Assembly (NCBI RefSeq): GCF_026210795.1
Contig: NC_089446.1
Coordinates: 4,183,001-4,247,000, forward strand
From: Rhizophagus irregularis
Lineage: Eukaryota > Glomeromycota > Glomeromycetes > Glomerales > Glomeraceae
DNA: 64,000 nucleotides
Reading direction: 5' to 3'
A model generated the notes under the pieces. The model searched no databases. It saw only the letters and a list, made by a program, of their open reading frames with translations, and was not told the DNA's origin. The stretch's first letter is position 1; the number at the start of each line of letters is the position of its first letter. The translations under genes were made by a program, and so were the position numbers. Positions 36,979-47,150 of this stretch are shown here, piece after piece.

Positions 36979-37255
36979 CACTGGTAAAAAAATGATTTAT
37001 CTTACACATATTTTACACATATTGGACACTCAAAATGTAGAAAATCATACACAAATAATACACATATCATACACATATCGGGTACTAATATATATATCAT
37101 ACATATATCAGGTACCTGATAGGTATACTATATATAAGTACCCGATATGTGTATGATATGTGTATTATTTGTGTATGATTTTCTACATTTTGAGTACCCG
37201 ATATATGTAAGATATGTGTAGGATATGTGTAGGATAGACCATTTTTTTACCAGTG
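36979..37255. mobile_element. CACTG-ended MITE, 277 bp, 3-bp duplication
   Basis: Ends CACTGGTAAAAAAATG and (inverse) the same 16 bases, flanked by GAA (36976-36978 and 37256-37258). The interior is a long palindrome of ATACACATATC/GATATGTGTAT words. The CACT ends and 3-bp duplication suggest a CACTA-type MITE, although the flanking sequence is low in complexity. Confidence 0.82.
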
Positions 37256-37734
37256 GAATATACTAATGATTATGATATATCTGAAATTTGGTGGCCAACT
37301 TGCCAACAGTTAGATAATTATATTCAAAAATTAGTTTTAAAGATATTTGCTATTACTTCTTATCAACCTGTATGCGAATAGATCTTTTCGATATTAAATT
37401 GGATGACAGGAAAAAGAAAAATAAAGTATTCTTTATATTTATAAAATTTTTATAAATGTTATTGAATAAACTAATAAAGTATGATTTAAACATGTTATTT
37501 TAGATTAGATATCGCACAGCTTAAATCTATGGTCCAATTACACTCATATTACATCACAAATGCAAAATCTGAATTAAGATTTAGTAGCAGTAATATGAAC
37601 GTTGATGAACTTGAAACTGAAATCCAGAAAGTTATTACAGCTATGATCAATAATAACGATCTTAGTAATGTTTTTTGTCTTTTTATAAGCCCAACTATAC
37701 CACCAGTTGTTACTAATTAGTAAACATATCTGAT

Positions 37735-38779
37735 CCTGAACTTTCTTTTCCACTCTATAGCATTTTAATAAAATGAGATTTTCATTTAATAAGTTTTCAG
37801 ACTGCATAGGAATTAACTCAAATGAAATATCATCGAGTATTACAATATGATCTTCCTGTAAATCTGGTAAATTATTCTTTTTTGATTGTTGTTTATCCTG
37901 TTTTGAATGGTTAATCTCATCAGCAAGTTTTAAAAGTGTTGCTTTACATAATTTTAATGTTAATTAACATTAAGAAGTTATTTAATATGATATAACCTAT
38001 TGTTTAATACTGTATACTGTAATGATTAACACTGAATGGTGTTATATACGTATAATTTTACAAGTTTTTTTATGTTGTTTAATGTCAAGTATAGTTCAAT
38101 ATGATATGCAATGTAGTTTAATGTCATCAATCAATGTAAACAAACACAAAATGTTGTTTTATTAAAATTTAGTATAAAAAAACACTAGTTATTATTTCTA
38201 TTTATTAATACTATACATATTTTTCAACACATAATGTAGTTTAATATATTGTTAAATGTTAATAAGCGATATATATAAATACAAAGTTTGTTATATTGCA
38301 ATTTAATATAAAAATACATCCATTTTTATTAGTGTTTTTTAACATTATATATATTTTTTAATATCAGGTGTAATTTAATATGTATATTGTGTTGTTTAAT
38401 ATTAATAATTAATGTATATAAATACACATCAAACCTTACTACTGAAGACTCCCTTTTTTTATCACTATATATAAAATAAAGCTGAGGAGAGCAACGTGCT
38501 CTCCCCCTATAGGTACATTTCCTTTTTATGACTTACCTATTTATAGAGGAGGGGCTTTTCGTAAAGTATTAAAGTTAATAGATAGATATATATATATATA
38601 AGCATATATATATATCTATTAAAAAAAATATAAAAAAAAAATTTTGGGAAAAAGCCTCCTATTTATATAAATCCACATATTATGTGTATCACGTGATACT
38701 GAATTAATAATTACCGCTGCGCTTGCTGCGGTGCTGTGATATTGCGAAAAAAAAAATTAAGCTTTTTTTAGTAGCAAAT
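37735..38779. other. AT-rich region with repeated TTTAATRTT words
   Basis: From 37960 to 38440 the words TGTTTAATGT/TTTAATATG recur about a dozen times at irregular spacing. Related AACATTAAAC/TTAACACTA words lie at 41490-41690 on the other side of the plus intron array, so the two may be decayed ends of one element; no target duplication was found. Also present are a GGAGAGCAACGTGCTCTCC hairpin at about 38486 and an AT microsatellite palindrome at about 38582-38620. No gene. Confidence 0.45.
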
Positions 38780-39694
38780 GCTTAATTTTTTCCTCATGAC
38801 TTTTCTTTTCTCTTTTTCGTTCTCCCCTTCCCTTTCTCTTTTATTATCCCCTTCCCTTTTCTCCCACTTCCCAAATGGTAAGTTTTGAAGCGTTTGCTTC
38901 AAAACTTTTTTTAAGCTTTTTTTTATAATTTCTTTTTTCTCCCTTTTGTTTCCCCTTCCCTTTTCGCTTCTCCTTCTCTTTCTCTTTCGTTCTCTCCTTT
39001 TCTTTTCGCTTTTTCTCCTTCCTTCCATTTCCAAAATGGTAAGTTTTGAAGCATTTGCTTCGAAACTTTTTTTAAACTTTTTTTAAAAATTTCTTTTTTC
39101 GCCCTTCATTTTTCCTCCTCTCCTTTCCTTTCGTTTTCTCTTCTCTTTTCTTTTTCTCTTTCGTTACTCTCTTCCCTTTCATTTTCTCGTTTCCCAAATG
39201 GTAAGTTTTGAAAGCTTCAAAACTTTTGTAAATTATATTTTTTTAATCCTTTTAGTTTAGGAAACTGACGTTTCCTATAATTTTTTTTTGTAAGACTTAG
39301 CGTATTCAATTAAAAAACGAAATGGTAAACTTTTTTTAAAAAATTTTTTAATTTCTTTTAGAAAATGGCACTAATGTATCCTATAATTTTTTTTGTAGGT
39401 GTTCGACTTCAGATCTTGGATATAGTAGTGGAATGGTAGGTTTTGAAAAGTTTCACTTCAAACCTTTTAAAATTGATTTCGAAACTTAAATAACTTTTTA
39501 AAATAGAATTTTTATTAGGAACTGTTTTAACTGATCCTTTATTTTTTGTAGGTTCAAGAATATCCAGTATTGGATACGGGTTTTAAAACGGTAAGTTTTG
39601 TACGTTTCGTTACGAAACTACTGTTGTTTGTTTGTTTTTTTTAAAAATTAGGAAATGTTTACTAATATTTCCTTTTTCTTTTATTTATCTAGGT

Positions 39695-40152
39695 TAGTGT
39701 TCCAATCTGAGGATATCTGTCACCATTTTATCCGATCTGATTAGTATTATTCAGATCATTCAGATCATCCTTAAGGATTATCTGAATTATCCATTAATAC
39801 CATTAAAATTTGTATATTATATAATTCCAGCCAGCATTAACTGATCAGCACCAGAATTTCCTTTTTTAGATACTTGTATAACAAGAATTCCAATTTTCAC
39901 AGAAATTAAAATTTTCTTTTTTGGAAATTTGTGTAATGTTATATGATTTGGCGGGATCTGAATCATTATAAATTAAATTTGTCAGATATCTGTCAGATGA
40001 ATCTGTTATTATCTGTAATCTGAGAAATCTGATCTGTTATTATCCGTCATCTGTGTGATCTGATCCGTTAACTTATCCGTTATCTGTATAACTGCCAATA
40101 TCTGGATATTTGTCAAAAAATCCAGATAGCGGCTAATCGAATTGGAACACTA
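39695..40152. mobile_element. hAT-like MITE inserted at a splice acceptor
   Basis: Ends TAGTGTTCCAATCTGAG and (inverse) TAGTGTTCCAATTCGATTAG. Flanks ATCTAGGT (39687-39694) and ATCTAGAT (40153-40160) match at 7 of 8 positions. The duplication contains the CTAG acceptor of the plus intron array, so the acceptor now exists on both sides of the MITE. The interior is rich in GATCTGA/TCAGATC words. Confidence 0.87.
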
Positions 40153-40522
40153 ATCTAGATATATAATAGAATTCGTTGGTTTAGTATCAGATAGTAAGTT
40201 TCGAAGAGATTCACTTTGAAACTTTTAAAATCTATTTTTTTTTTAAATTTTTATTAGGAAACGTTTACTAACGTTTCCTTTATCTTTTTTGTAGGATCAG
40301 ATCGGAGTGTTATCTCAGATCGGGAATGCGCTGAAAACGTTTAAAATGTAAGTTTCACAACATCCTGTTGTGAAGTAATTGTTTTTTTTTATTTATTTAA
40401 TTAGAAATGCTAGCTAACGTTTCTATTTTACTTTCTTTTGTAGGTTTCAAATATGGAATGCGTTAGAATGCATTGGGAATGTTTAAACTGCAAATTTTGT
40501 TGCGAAAGAGACAGAAATAGCT

Positions 40523-40718
40523 ACCTGCTAGAACTGGTAAAGATAATAATAATAGAATGACTGTCACTAATACAGCCAATGCAAACAGAGGCATACGGTG
40601 AAATGAAATACCCAGAGTTCGCATATTTAAGATGGTTGTTATGAAGTTTATGGCACCAAGCATAGAAGAGATACCAGCAAGGCGAAACGAATTATAATCA
40701 GTTCCGCCTTCAGGATGG
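40523..40718 (-). pseudogene. cox1: Nuclear copy of a mitochondrial cox1 fragment (NUMT)
   Basis: Read on minus, 40681-40523 gives [20 protein letters not shown] followed by a stretch with [20 protein letters not shown] and LPVLAG. This is the conserved transmembrane VII-VIII region of cytochrome c oxidase subunit I. Similarity stops abruptly after LAG on one side and weakens beyond the first LAG on the other (possibly to 40718). It is about 53 codons, without stops. Lying inside an intron-like array, it cannot be a functional gene. The exon of the plus array that contains it is read antisense to cox1. Confidence 0.85.
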
Positions 40719-40930
40719 TAAGTTTCAAATTTTAAAATAAAACTTATTTTATTTTTTTTATAAGAAACTTTTTCAATGTTTCTTTTTTTTTATTTTTATT
40801 ATAAGTCCTGAAGTTTCGAATCAGTGTATTAGAACTGAAACCGTAAGTTTCTTTATGAGACTATTTTATTTATTTTTTTTTATTATTATTTTTAATGTTT
40901 TTTTTTTCTTTTTTTTTGTAGGTTTCAAAT

Positions 40931-41185
40931 AGAATTTTTAGTAAGATATTTTTTGATTAGTGTGATTTGTTCTAACAATCTACAAAAATCAGTGAAAACG
41001 TGAAAATGATTATCCAACAAAAGGGCTTTAAATCAGATACCTGGAAATTGGTACTTCTGAAAACTTAATTTTTTTATTTTATTATATATATATAGATTTA
41101 CATTAGATATTTATATTAGTTAAATAATTAGATAATTTAATAATAAACAATACATATTTTCATGTAAATAAATGTATAAATCAAC
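40931..41185. other. Spacer between the intron array and a MITE
   Basis: AT-rich, with a short TATATATATAGATTTA run near 41085. It may contain the last exon of the plus array (from 40922), but no further donor is evident. Confidence 0.4.
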
Positions 41186-41429
41186 TAAGGTTGCTTGCTG
41201 AAACCTAGGGGTTTAGGCAAGATGGCGTTTTGCCGAAAAGTGAAATTCTGCCAAAACTATATTAAAGTTATATTAAAAAACTGGCGAAACTTTGGAGAAA
41301 GGTGAAACTGCCGAAACTTATTATAAATGCCAAAACTGCTGAAACTCTGCCAAAACTATAATAAATCTATAGTAAAATTTTGACGAAACTAATTGTAGGA
41401 TTTTGAAGAAGTTTAGACAAGCAACCTTA
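41186..41429. mobile_element. TAAGGTTGCTTG MITE, copy B
   Basis: Starts TAAGGTTGCTTGCTGAAACC and ends GACAAGCAACCTTA, 244 bp, with the perfect 8-bp duplication AAATCAAC (41178-41185 and 41430-41437). Close sister of 30187-30429, showing recent activity of one family at two sites in the window. Confidence 0.94.
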
Positions 41430-41954
41430 AAATCAACACTTTTTTATGCATTTTTCAACTAAAATATACACGTAAATAGATGTATTTTTCAATACTATAT
41501 GTTTATTGTACAATACAAATCAATTAACACATGATATATGTCATTTAACACTAATCTGCATTTTTATACACGTTTTTTGATAGTGTTAGTCATTATAGGG
41601 TTAGCTTTTCTACATTTTAGAGCGTTAAACAACACTAGTATCAATTGGCATTAATTAACACTAGTATACACTGACCACCCAAAATCTTACTAATGGAGAA
41701 TGCTAGGAAAAATCAAGCAGATACTATTATAGCAAAAAAATAAAGAAAATCTATCATTATTCAAGATATAAACTCTACAAAAAAGTGAAAAAGGGCATTA
41801 AGTCCTTGTCCTAATTCTTCCCAACAAAATAATGTCTTTGATCTTTCCAATAAAGAAACTGATTCATCCAAACCAAATAATAATAAAAACATACATACAT
41901 TATTTTCATTATCGCCATTATTGCCAAATCCTTTTTATTTTTATATTTCAGTAA
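41430..41954. other. AT-rich region, possible 5' end of CACTA copy 3
   Basis: TTAACACTA words at 41490-41690 echo 37.96-38.44 kb. A frame from 41693 (MENARKNQADTII) is interrupted by stops but has the Ser/Asn/Pro-rich style of CACTA transposase N-termini. Assignment is weak. Confidence 0.35.
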
Positions 41955-42415
41955 AGTTGTCTGCCAAAATTAGGGAGTTTCAGCATGTCAAAATTGTCAA
42001 AACTATTTCAACATTTTGACATTGGCTCTCTGATTTGTCGAAATACTGAAATAGTTTCGACATGTCAGAATTGAAACCTAAAAATATTACGTTTTACGTA
42101 ATAACTTGGCATCCAATAATCGTGAAAAGATGCACCATAGCTTGTTGGAATTGTCTCATAATGACGAGTTGAATGGTGGTTAGATCATCTTTCTATGATC
42201 ACTGTATGCCGAGATATTGAGTGAAATGTCAAAAATCAGCATTTGTATTTTGCAATACTGCGCCATTTGACGTTTCACTTAATAACTTGGCATCCAATGA
42301 TCGTAGAAAGATGCACCATAGCTCGTTGGAATCGTCTCATAATGACGAGTCAAATGGTGGTTAGGTTGTCTTTCTATGATCACTGGATGCTGAGATAATA
42401 AGCGAAATGTCAAAC
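41955..42415. repeat. Block of ATCCAGTGATC palindromic units
   Basis: Two units of about 170 bp (42095-42230 and about 42285-42400) carry TTGGCATCCAATGATCGTAG, GATGCACCATAGC, GTCTCATAATGACGA and the inverse GATCACTGGATGC. A flanking GTCAAAA/TTTTGAC foldback lies at 41975-42060. It separates the putative N-terminus of CACTA copy 3 from its core. Confidence 0.8.
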
Positions 42416-42816
42416 AACACAGTATCATATACCAGCCATACAAAAGTTATTTAAACATGGATCTGCATTGATGAAATGCTATAGGTGTGAGAAACGTAGT
42501 GTTTATAGTAAAGAGTATAGAAAAAATCACTATGGGAAAGATCATACCTATAAGTCATAGAATCACATAGAAAACATGCATATGAATTGTTGCAATGCAA
42601 CTCAAAAAATTTTAGGGAAGATTATTTCAAAAAGTATGGTGTACGCTGGTCTGAATTGCTTCATCTTTTATATATGAATCCTATACGTTTTGCTGCAGTA
42701 GATCCAATGCATTGCCTTTTTCTTGGTGTAGCAAAGTGGATAATTAAATCTATTTTTGTGAGCTAGCACTAGTCGAAAAAGGACAATTCAGCCTAAATTT
42801 GACCAGGTTGAATATA

Positions 42817-43699
42817 CACCCACCTGCCAAAAGTATCCGGGCACTTCTAAAAAATGACCATTAAATCACATTAATTCGACATCCAGTGATCAGAATTTAA
42901 TGATTTATGATTCATTGGATTCATCTAATTGAGACGCATCTAACCGCAGTATTTTTAAGTCTGTAAGTTCAATAGATCAGAAGTTATCGTTAAATGTCTA
43001 AAAACAGTAAAATGCAAATAACTTTTGATCCATCAATCCTAGAGACATGAAAATAATAGATACAATGTACCTTAACAAGACAAATCAAATGAGTCATAAT
43101 TCATCTTACTAGGTTTAATAGGAAAGAAAACGTTATAAAATTTGTATTTGCTAAATTTTTAAAGATGAAAAATGAATTATTTGCATTTTACTGTTAAGAA
43201 TAACATCTGATCCATCAAATTTAGAGACAGAAAAATACTGCAATTTGATGCATCTTGATAATATGAATTCATTGAATCATAAATAATTAAATTCTGATCA
43301 CTGGTTATTGAAATAATGTGATTTAACTTTATGAAGTAATTCATTTTTCATCTTTAAAAATTTAGCAAATACAAATTTCATAACGTTTTCTTTTCTATTA
43401 AACCTAGTAAGATGAATTATGACTCATTTGATTTGTCTTGTTAAGGTACATTGTATCTATTATTTTCATGTCTCTAGGATTGATGGATCAAAAGTTATTT
43501 GCATTTTACTGTTTTTAGACATTTAACGATAACTTCTGATCTATTGAACTTACAGACTTGAAAATACTGCGGTTAGATGCGTCTCAATTAGATGAATCCA
43601 ATGAATCATAAATCATTAAATTCTGATACCTGGATGTCGAATTAATGTGATTTAATGGTCATTTTTTAGAAGTGCCCAGATACTTTTGGCAGGTGGGTG
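42817..43699. mobile_element. Palindromic Tc1-like MITE, TA duplication
   Basis: Ends CACCCACCTGCCAAAAGTAT and (inverse) the same motif, with TA on both sides (42815-42816 and 43700-43701). The arms are nearly perfect inverse complements for about 360 bp, around an unpaired middle of about 160 bp (43190-43345). The AAAAGTATCCGGGCAC terminus resembles Tc1-family ends. Copy 1 of CACTA shows the empty site (GAATATAGGTCG). The arms include a CATCCAGTGATCAGAATTTA core. Confidence 0.93.
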
Positions 43700-44099
43700 T
43701 AGGTCGAATAATGATCTAATCTATGTCAAATTGAGGTCAAATTTTCAGGCGCATTTAGGGTGCCAATCATCTCAAATTTGGAAAGAAAATTCAACCATCA
43801 TTACACTACAATTTAATCTAACTTTGACTAGGTTAAATTTAGGTCGAATTATTGCGTCAAAATGAGGCGCAGTTCGAATGATTATTTGACACAAAATTTT
43901 AAGGTCTCATTAATTTAGTTTCAATTTCAAATTTATTAATTTATTAAAACACTTAAATATACAGTACATGTATATTAGCATCTATCTAATATATAAATAA
44001 AATAATTATACACAATTTTACAATTACATGATCGCATCTTGAAAAGAACGAATGTTTCACTATAACTAAAAAAAAAATAAAGTTCAAGTCCGATCTGAA
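43700..44099. other. CACTA copy 2 subterminal region
   Basis: GGTCGAAT, TTGAGGTC and GCGCATTTAGGGTGCC words match the left subterminal region of CACTA copy 1 (9410-9500). The rest is AT-rich and without genes. Confidence 0.7.
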
Positions 44100-47000
44100 A
44101 TAAAAATTCAGAAAAATAAAACTTTAAAAAAAAAGTTTCAAAACGAACCGTTTTGAAACTTACTAATCGATCCTATTATCCAGGATAAGGAAGCCGAAAC
44201 TACAAAAAAAGATAATAAAAAAATTAATTAATAATAAAAAAAAAAATTTTAAAAAAAATTTTTTAAGTGAAAAACTTTACCAATTCGATCCAGGAAGTGT
44301 GAAACTGTTGATTTCTACAAATTATAAGATAAAAAAAATCAATAAAAAAAAATCAAAATTAATAATAAAAAAAAAAACTTACCAATTCCAAGATGCTGAT
44401 CTACACGTCCTACTAAAGAAATCTACCGAAGCTGAAGAAAATTCCAAGAAAACGTCTTACAAAAGTAAGAGATAGAGGAATGGCAGGAAAAAACGAAAGA
44501 GGAGAGGAAAGGTGAGAGGGGAAGAGAGAAAGAAAGCCCCAGAATTCCTATAAAATAAAGAAATAGAAACGTTAATACAGTATAACGTTTCTTTTTTAAA
44601 AAAAAAAACTACTAAGATTCGTAATACTTACAAATCTTAGTTCTTTTCGTTCTTCAGAAGCCCACCAAAACCTATAAAAAAAGAATAAGAACGGTTAGTA
44701 ACCGTTCATAATAATAATAATAATAAAAAATAATAAAAAAAACCAAGATTCGTACTTACTTACGAATCTTGGTTCCTTCGATCTTCAGAAGCCAACTGAA
44801 CCTATAAAAATAAAAGAAAAAAAATGGTTAGAAACTGTTTATAATATTAAAAAAAAAATCCAAGGTTCGTAATGAACCTTAGTTCTCCTTTTTCTGATCC
44901 TCAGAAGCCCACCTAAACCTATAAAAAAAAAATAGAAAAAAAAGAAATAGAACCAAGGTTCGTATTTACTTACGAATCTTGATTCCTCCGTTCTTCAGAA
45001 GCCCACCTGAGACACAGAACCTATAAAAAAATGAAAAGAACAGTTAGTAACTATTTATATAATAAAAAAACTAAAAAAACAAGTTACGAAACTTGGTTTT
45101 TTTCGTTCCTCAAAAGTTTACCTGAAACGGCCAAACCTATAAAAAAAATGAAAAGAACAATTATTAGCAACCGTTTATTAATATTAAAAAAAAAATTAAA
45201 AAAAATAAACCAAGATTCGTACTTACGAATCTTGGTTCCTCTTTTCCTGAAGGTCAGAAGCCCACCTGATCCTAAAAAAAAAAAGAACAGTTATTAGTAA
45301 CTGTTTGTAATATTTTTTTTAAAAACAATAAAAAAAAATCCAAGATTCTTACGAATTTTTGGAATTTTCCCATTCTTCGGAACACGGAAGCCCACCTGAA
45401 CCTATAAAGAATAAAAGAACAGTTATTAGTAACCGTTTGTAATATTTTTTTAAAAAAAAATAAAAAAAAAATCCAAAATTCTTACGAATCTTGGAATTTT
45501 CCCGTTCTTCAGAATACAGAAGTTCATCTGATCCTAAAAAAAAGAAAAAGAACAGTTATTAGTAACCGTTTATTAATATTTAAAAAAAATCAAAAAAAAA
45601 TAAAACCAAGATTCGTACTTACTTACGAATCTTAGTTTTTTCCGTTCTTCAGAACAAGAAAGCCTATCCGATCCTAAAAAAAAAAGAAAAAGAACGGTTA
45701 TTAGTAACTGTTTATAATATTAAAAAAAAAAATAAAAAAAATAAGATTCGTATGTGAATCTTTGGGTTTTCATTCTTTGGAAGCCCTCCTGAATCTATAA
45801 AAAAAAATACAAGAACCGTTAGTAAACCATTCGTAATAATAAAAAAATAACAAAAAAAAATTAAAGATTCGTATTCGTACTTACAAATCTTTGGGTTTTC
45901 CGTTCTTCAGAAGCCCACCCAAACCTAAAAAAAGAAAGAACGGTTAGTAAACCGTTTATAACGATAATATTAAAAAAAAAAAAAAAATATTTGATTCGTA
46001 ATATAATACTTACGAATCTTAAAATACCCTTTCAGAAATCTATCTCCTTTCATTTTACTCTTCCCCTTTCGTTTTCCCCTTTCGTTTTACCCTTTCGTTT
46101 TCCTCTTTCTTTTCTGTTTTCCTTTTCCTTTCGTTTTATTCTATCCCTTTTGTTTAACCTTTTTCTTTCGTTTTTAGCTTCCACTTTCATTTTTAGCTTC
46201 CCCTTTCGTTTTTAGCTTCCCTTTCATTTTTAGCTTCCCTTTTGTTTTTAGCTTTCTCTTTTGTTTTTAGCTTGCCTTTCGTTTTTAGCTTCCCTTTCGT
46301 TTTTAGCTTTCCCTTTCATTTTTAGCTTTCTCTTTCGTTTTTAGCTTCCCTTTCGTTTTTAGCTTCCCTTTCGTTTTTAGCTTTCCCTTTCGTTTTTAAC
46401 TTCCCTTTTCATTTTTAGCTTCTCCTTTCATTTTTAGCTTCCCCTTTTATTTTTCGCTTCCCTTTTATTTTTCGCTTTTCCTTTTATTTTTCGCTTTTCC
46501 TTTTATTTTTCGCTTTTCCTTTTGTTTTTCGCTTTTCCTTTTGTTTTTCGCTTTTCCTTTTGTTTTTCGCTTTTCCTTTTGTTTTTCGCTTTTCCTTTTG
46601 TTTTTCACTTTTCCTTTTGTTTTTCGCTTTTCCTTTTGTTTTTCGCTTTTCCTTTTGTTTTTCGCTTTTCCTTTTGTTTTTCGCTTTTCCTTTTGTTTTT
46701 CGCTTTTCCTTTTGTTTTTCACTTTTCCTTTTATTTTTCGCTTTTCCTTTTGTTTTTCGCTTTTCCTTTTGTTTTTCGCTTTCCCTTTCATTTTTCGCTT
46801 TCCTTTTCATTTTTCGCTCCCTCTTTCATTTTTCACTTCCCCTTTCATTTTTTCGCTTCTCCTTTCATTTTTCACTTCCCCTCTCATTTTCTCTTCCCCT
46901 TTCATTTTCACTTCCTCTTGAAACCTATAAAAAAACAAGAACAGCTGGTAAACCATTCTATAATATTAAAAAAAATCCACTATTCGTAATAATACTTACG

Positions 47001-47150
47001 AATCTCAATCACGTCTTGGATCTACAAAAGCAAAAAATGAAAACGTTAGTAAAACGTTTCATTAAAAAACAACAAAATAAAATTTGAAGGTATATATATA
47101 CCTTCAAAATAGGAGTCTGGCCTTCTAAATGGGCGTCTTAGACCTACAAA
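44100..47150 (-). other. Array of intron-like modules with mini-exons (minus strand) inside CACTA copy 2
   Basis: On minus, predicted mini-exons include 47102-47143, 47000-47021, 45885-45924, 45627-45673, 45486-45533, 45353-45401, 45227-45271, 45088-45136, 44974-45020, 44764-44801 and 44632-44671. They are separated by introns with GTAAGT-type donors and TTTTATAG or TTTTTTAG acceptors. Mini-exons in the 44.6-45.7 kb part resemble each other (GGTGGGCTTCTGA near the start, CCAAGATTC at the end), so exon-plus-intron is the amplified unit of about 135-160 bp. The donor lies inside a palindrome formed by exon end CCAAGATTCGTA and intron start TACGAATCTTGG. Before the acceptor a second hairpin (AACGGTTA..TAACTGTT) carries TACTAAT. 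Two units (about 44869 and 45758) have lost the donor GT. An exon of up to 911 nt (46014-46924) covers the GA-rich minisatellite. No known protein is encoded. Confidence 0.62.
46040..46915. repeat. 19-bp minisatellite and related CT-rich repeats
   Basis: From about 46440 to 46800 the unit CGCTTTTCCTTTTGTTTTT repeats every 19 bp, nearly perfectly, about 19 times. From 46150 to 46440 a looser unit, TTTTTAGCTTCCCTTTCG, occurs. Because 19 is not a multiple of 3 and the unit lacks stops in several frames, overlapping open frames of 100-175 codons appear on both strands. On minus they give Lys/Arg/Glu-rich repeats (KGKAKNKRKSEKQKEKR). They are not evidence of a gene by themselves. Confidence 0.92.

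Larger units (their letters stand above)
34395..37725 (+). pseudogene. hAT transposase pseudogene, split by insertions
   Basis: Fragments in order: VDRWSDFLGKSIYTL (DUF659-like region), FVAVVSDAEAGSYANGKTI, then 34589-34866 with ISEKYPNILSIYCMAYHLNL and VKIKWSTA, a further piece at about 35061-35180 (AKRVIKAVEAKASNIASVF), and the C-terminal dimerisation region at 37230-37420 (SEIWWPTCQQLD, PVCE*IFSILNWMTGKRK), continued after a likely intron at about 37505-37700 (LDIAQLKSMVQLHSYY). Stops, frameshifts and about 1.8 kb of unrelated sequence (35340-36900) break it. A 277-bp MITE sits exactly in the C-terminal frame at 36979-37255; removing it restores a plausible codon path across the duplication. 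Confidence 0.8.
38780..40930 (+). other. Array of intron-like modules with mini-exons (plus strand)
   Basis: Donors (GTAAG-type) start at 38878, 39039, 39201, 39325, 39436, 39591, 40194, 40348, 40718 and 40843. Acceptors (T-run plus TAG or AAG) end at 39294, 39398, 39551, 39692, 40294, 40443, 40805 and 40921. The predicted introns are 74-116 nt and the mini-exons 30-53 nt, apart from one of 274 nt that holds a cox1 fragment. Most introns carry a hairpin just after the donor (AAGTTTTGAAGC pairing with GCTTCAAAACTT at 38880-38907) and a second hairpin before the acceptor (GGAAACGT..ACGTTTCC at about 40258-40278) whose loop contains TACTAA. Upstream exon-like stretches are CT-rich. No encoded protein is recognised. 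It could be a real multi-intron transcript or a satellite that mimics introns. Confidence 0.6.

Noticed and set aside
38768-39034. Minus-strand Lys/Arg/Glu-rich ORF
   Set aside because: Arises from CT-rich, exon-like sequence of the plus array read on the opposite strand; low complexity only.
46465-47087. Overlapping ORFs of 108-175 codons on both strands as proteins
   Set aside because: They are readings of one 19-bp minisatellite; frame does not matter and no non-repetitive domain is present.
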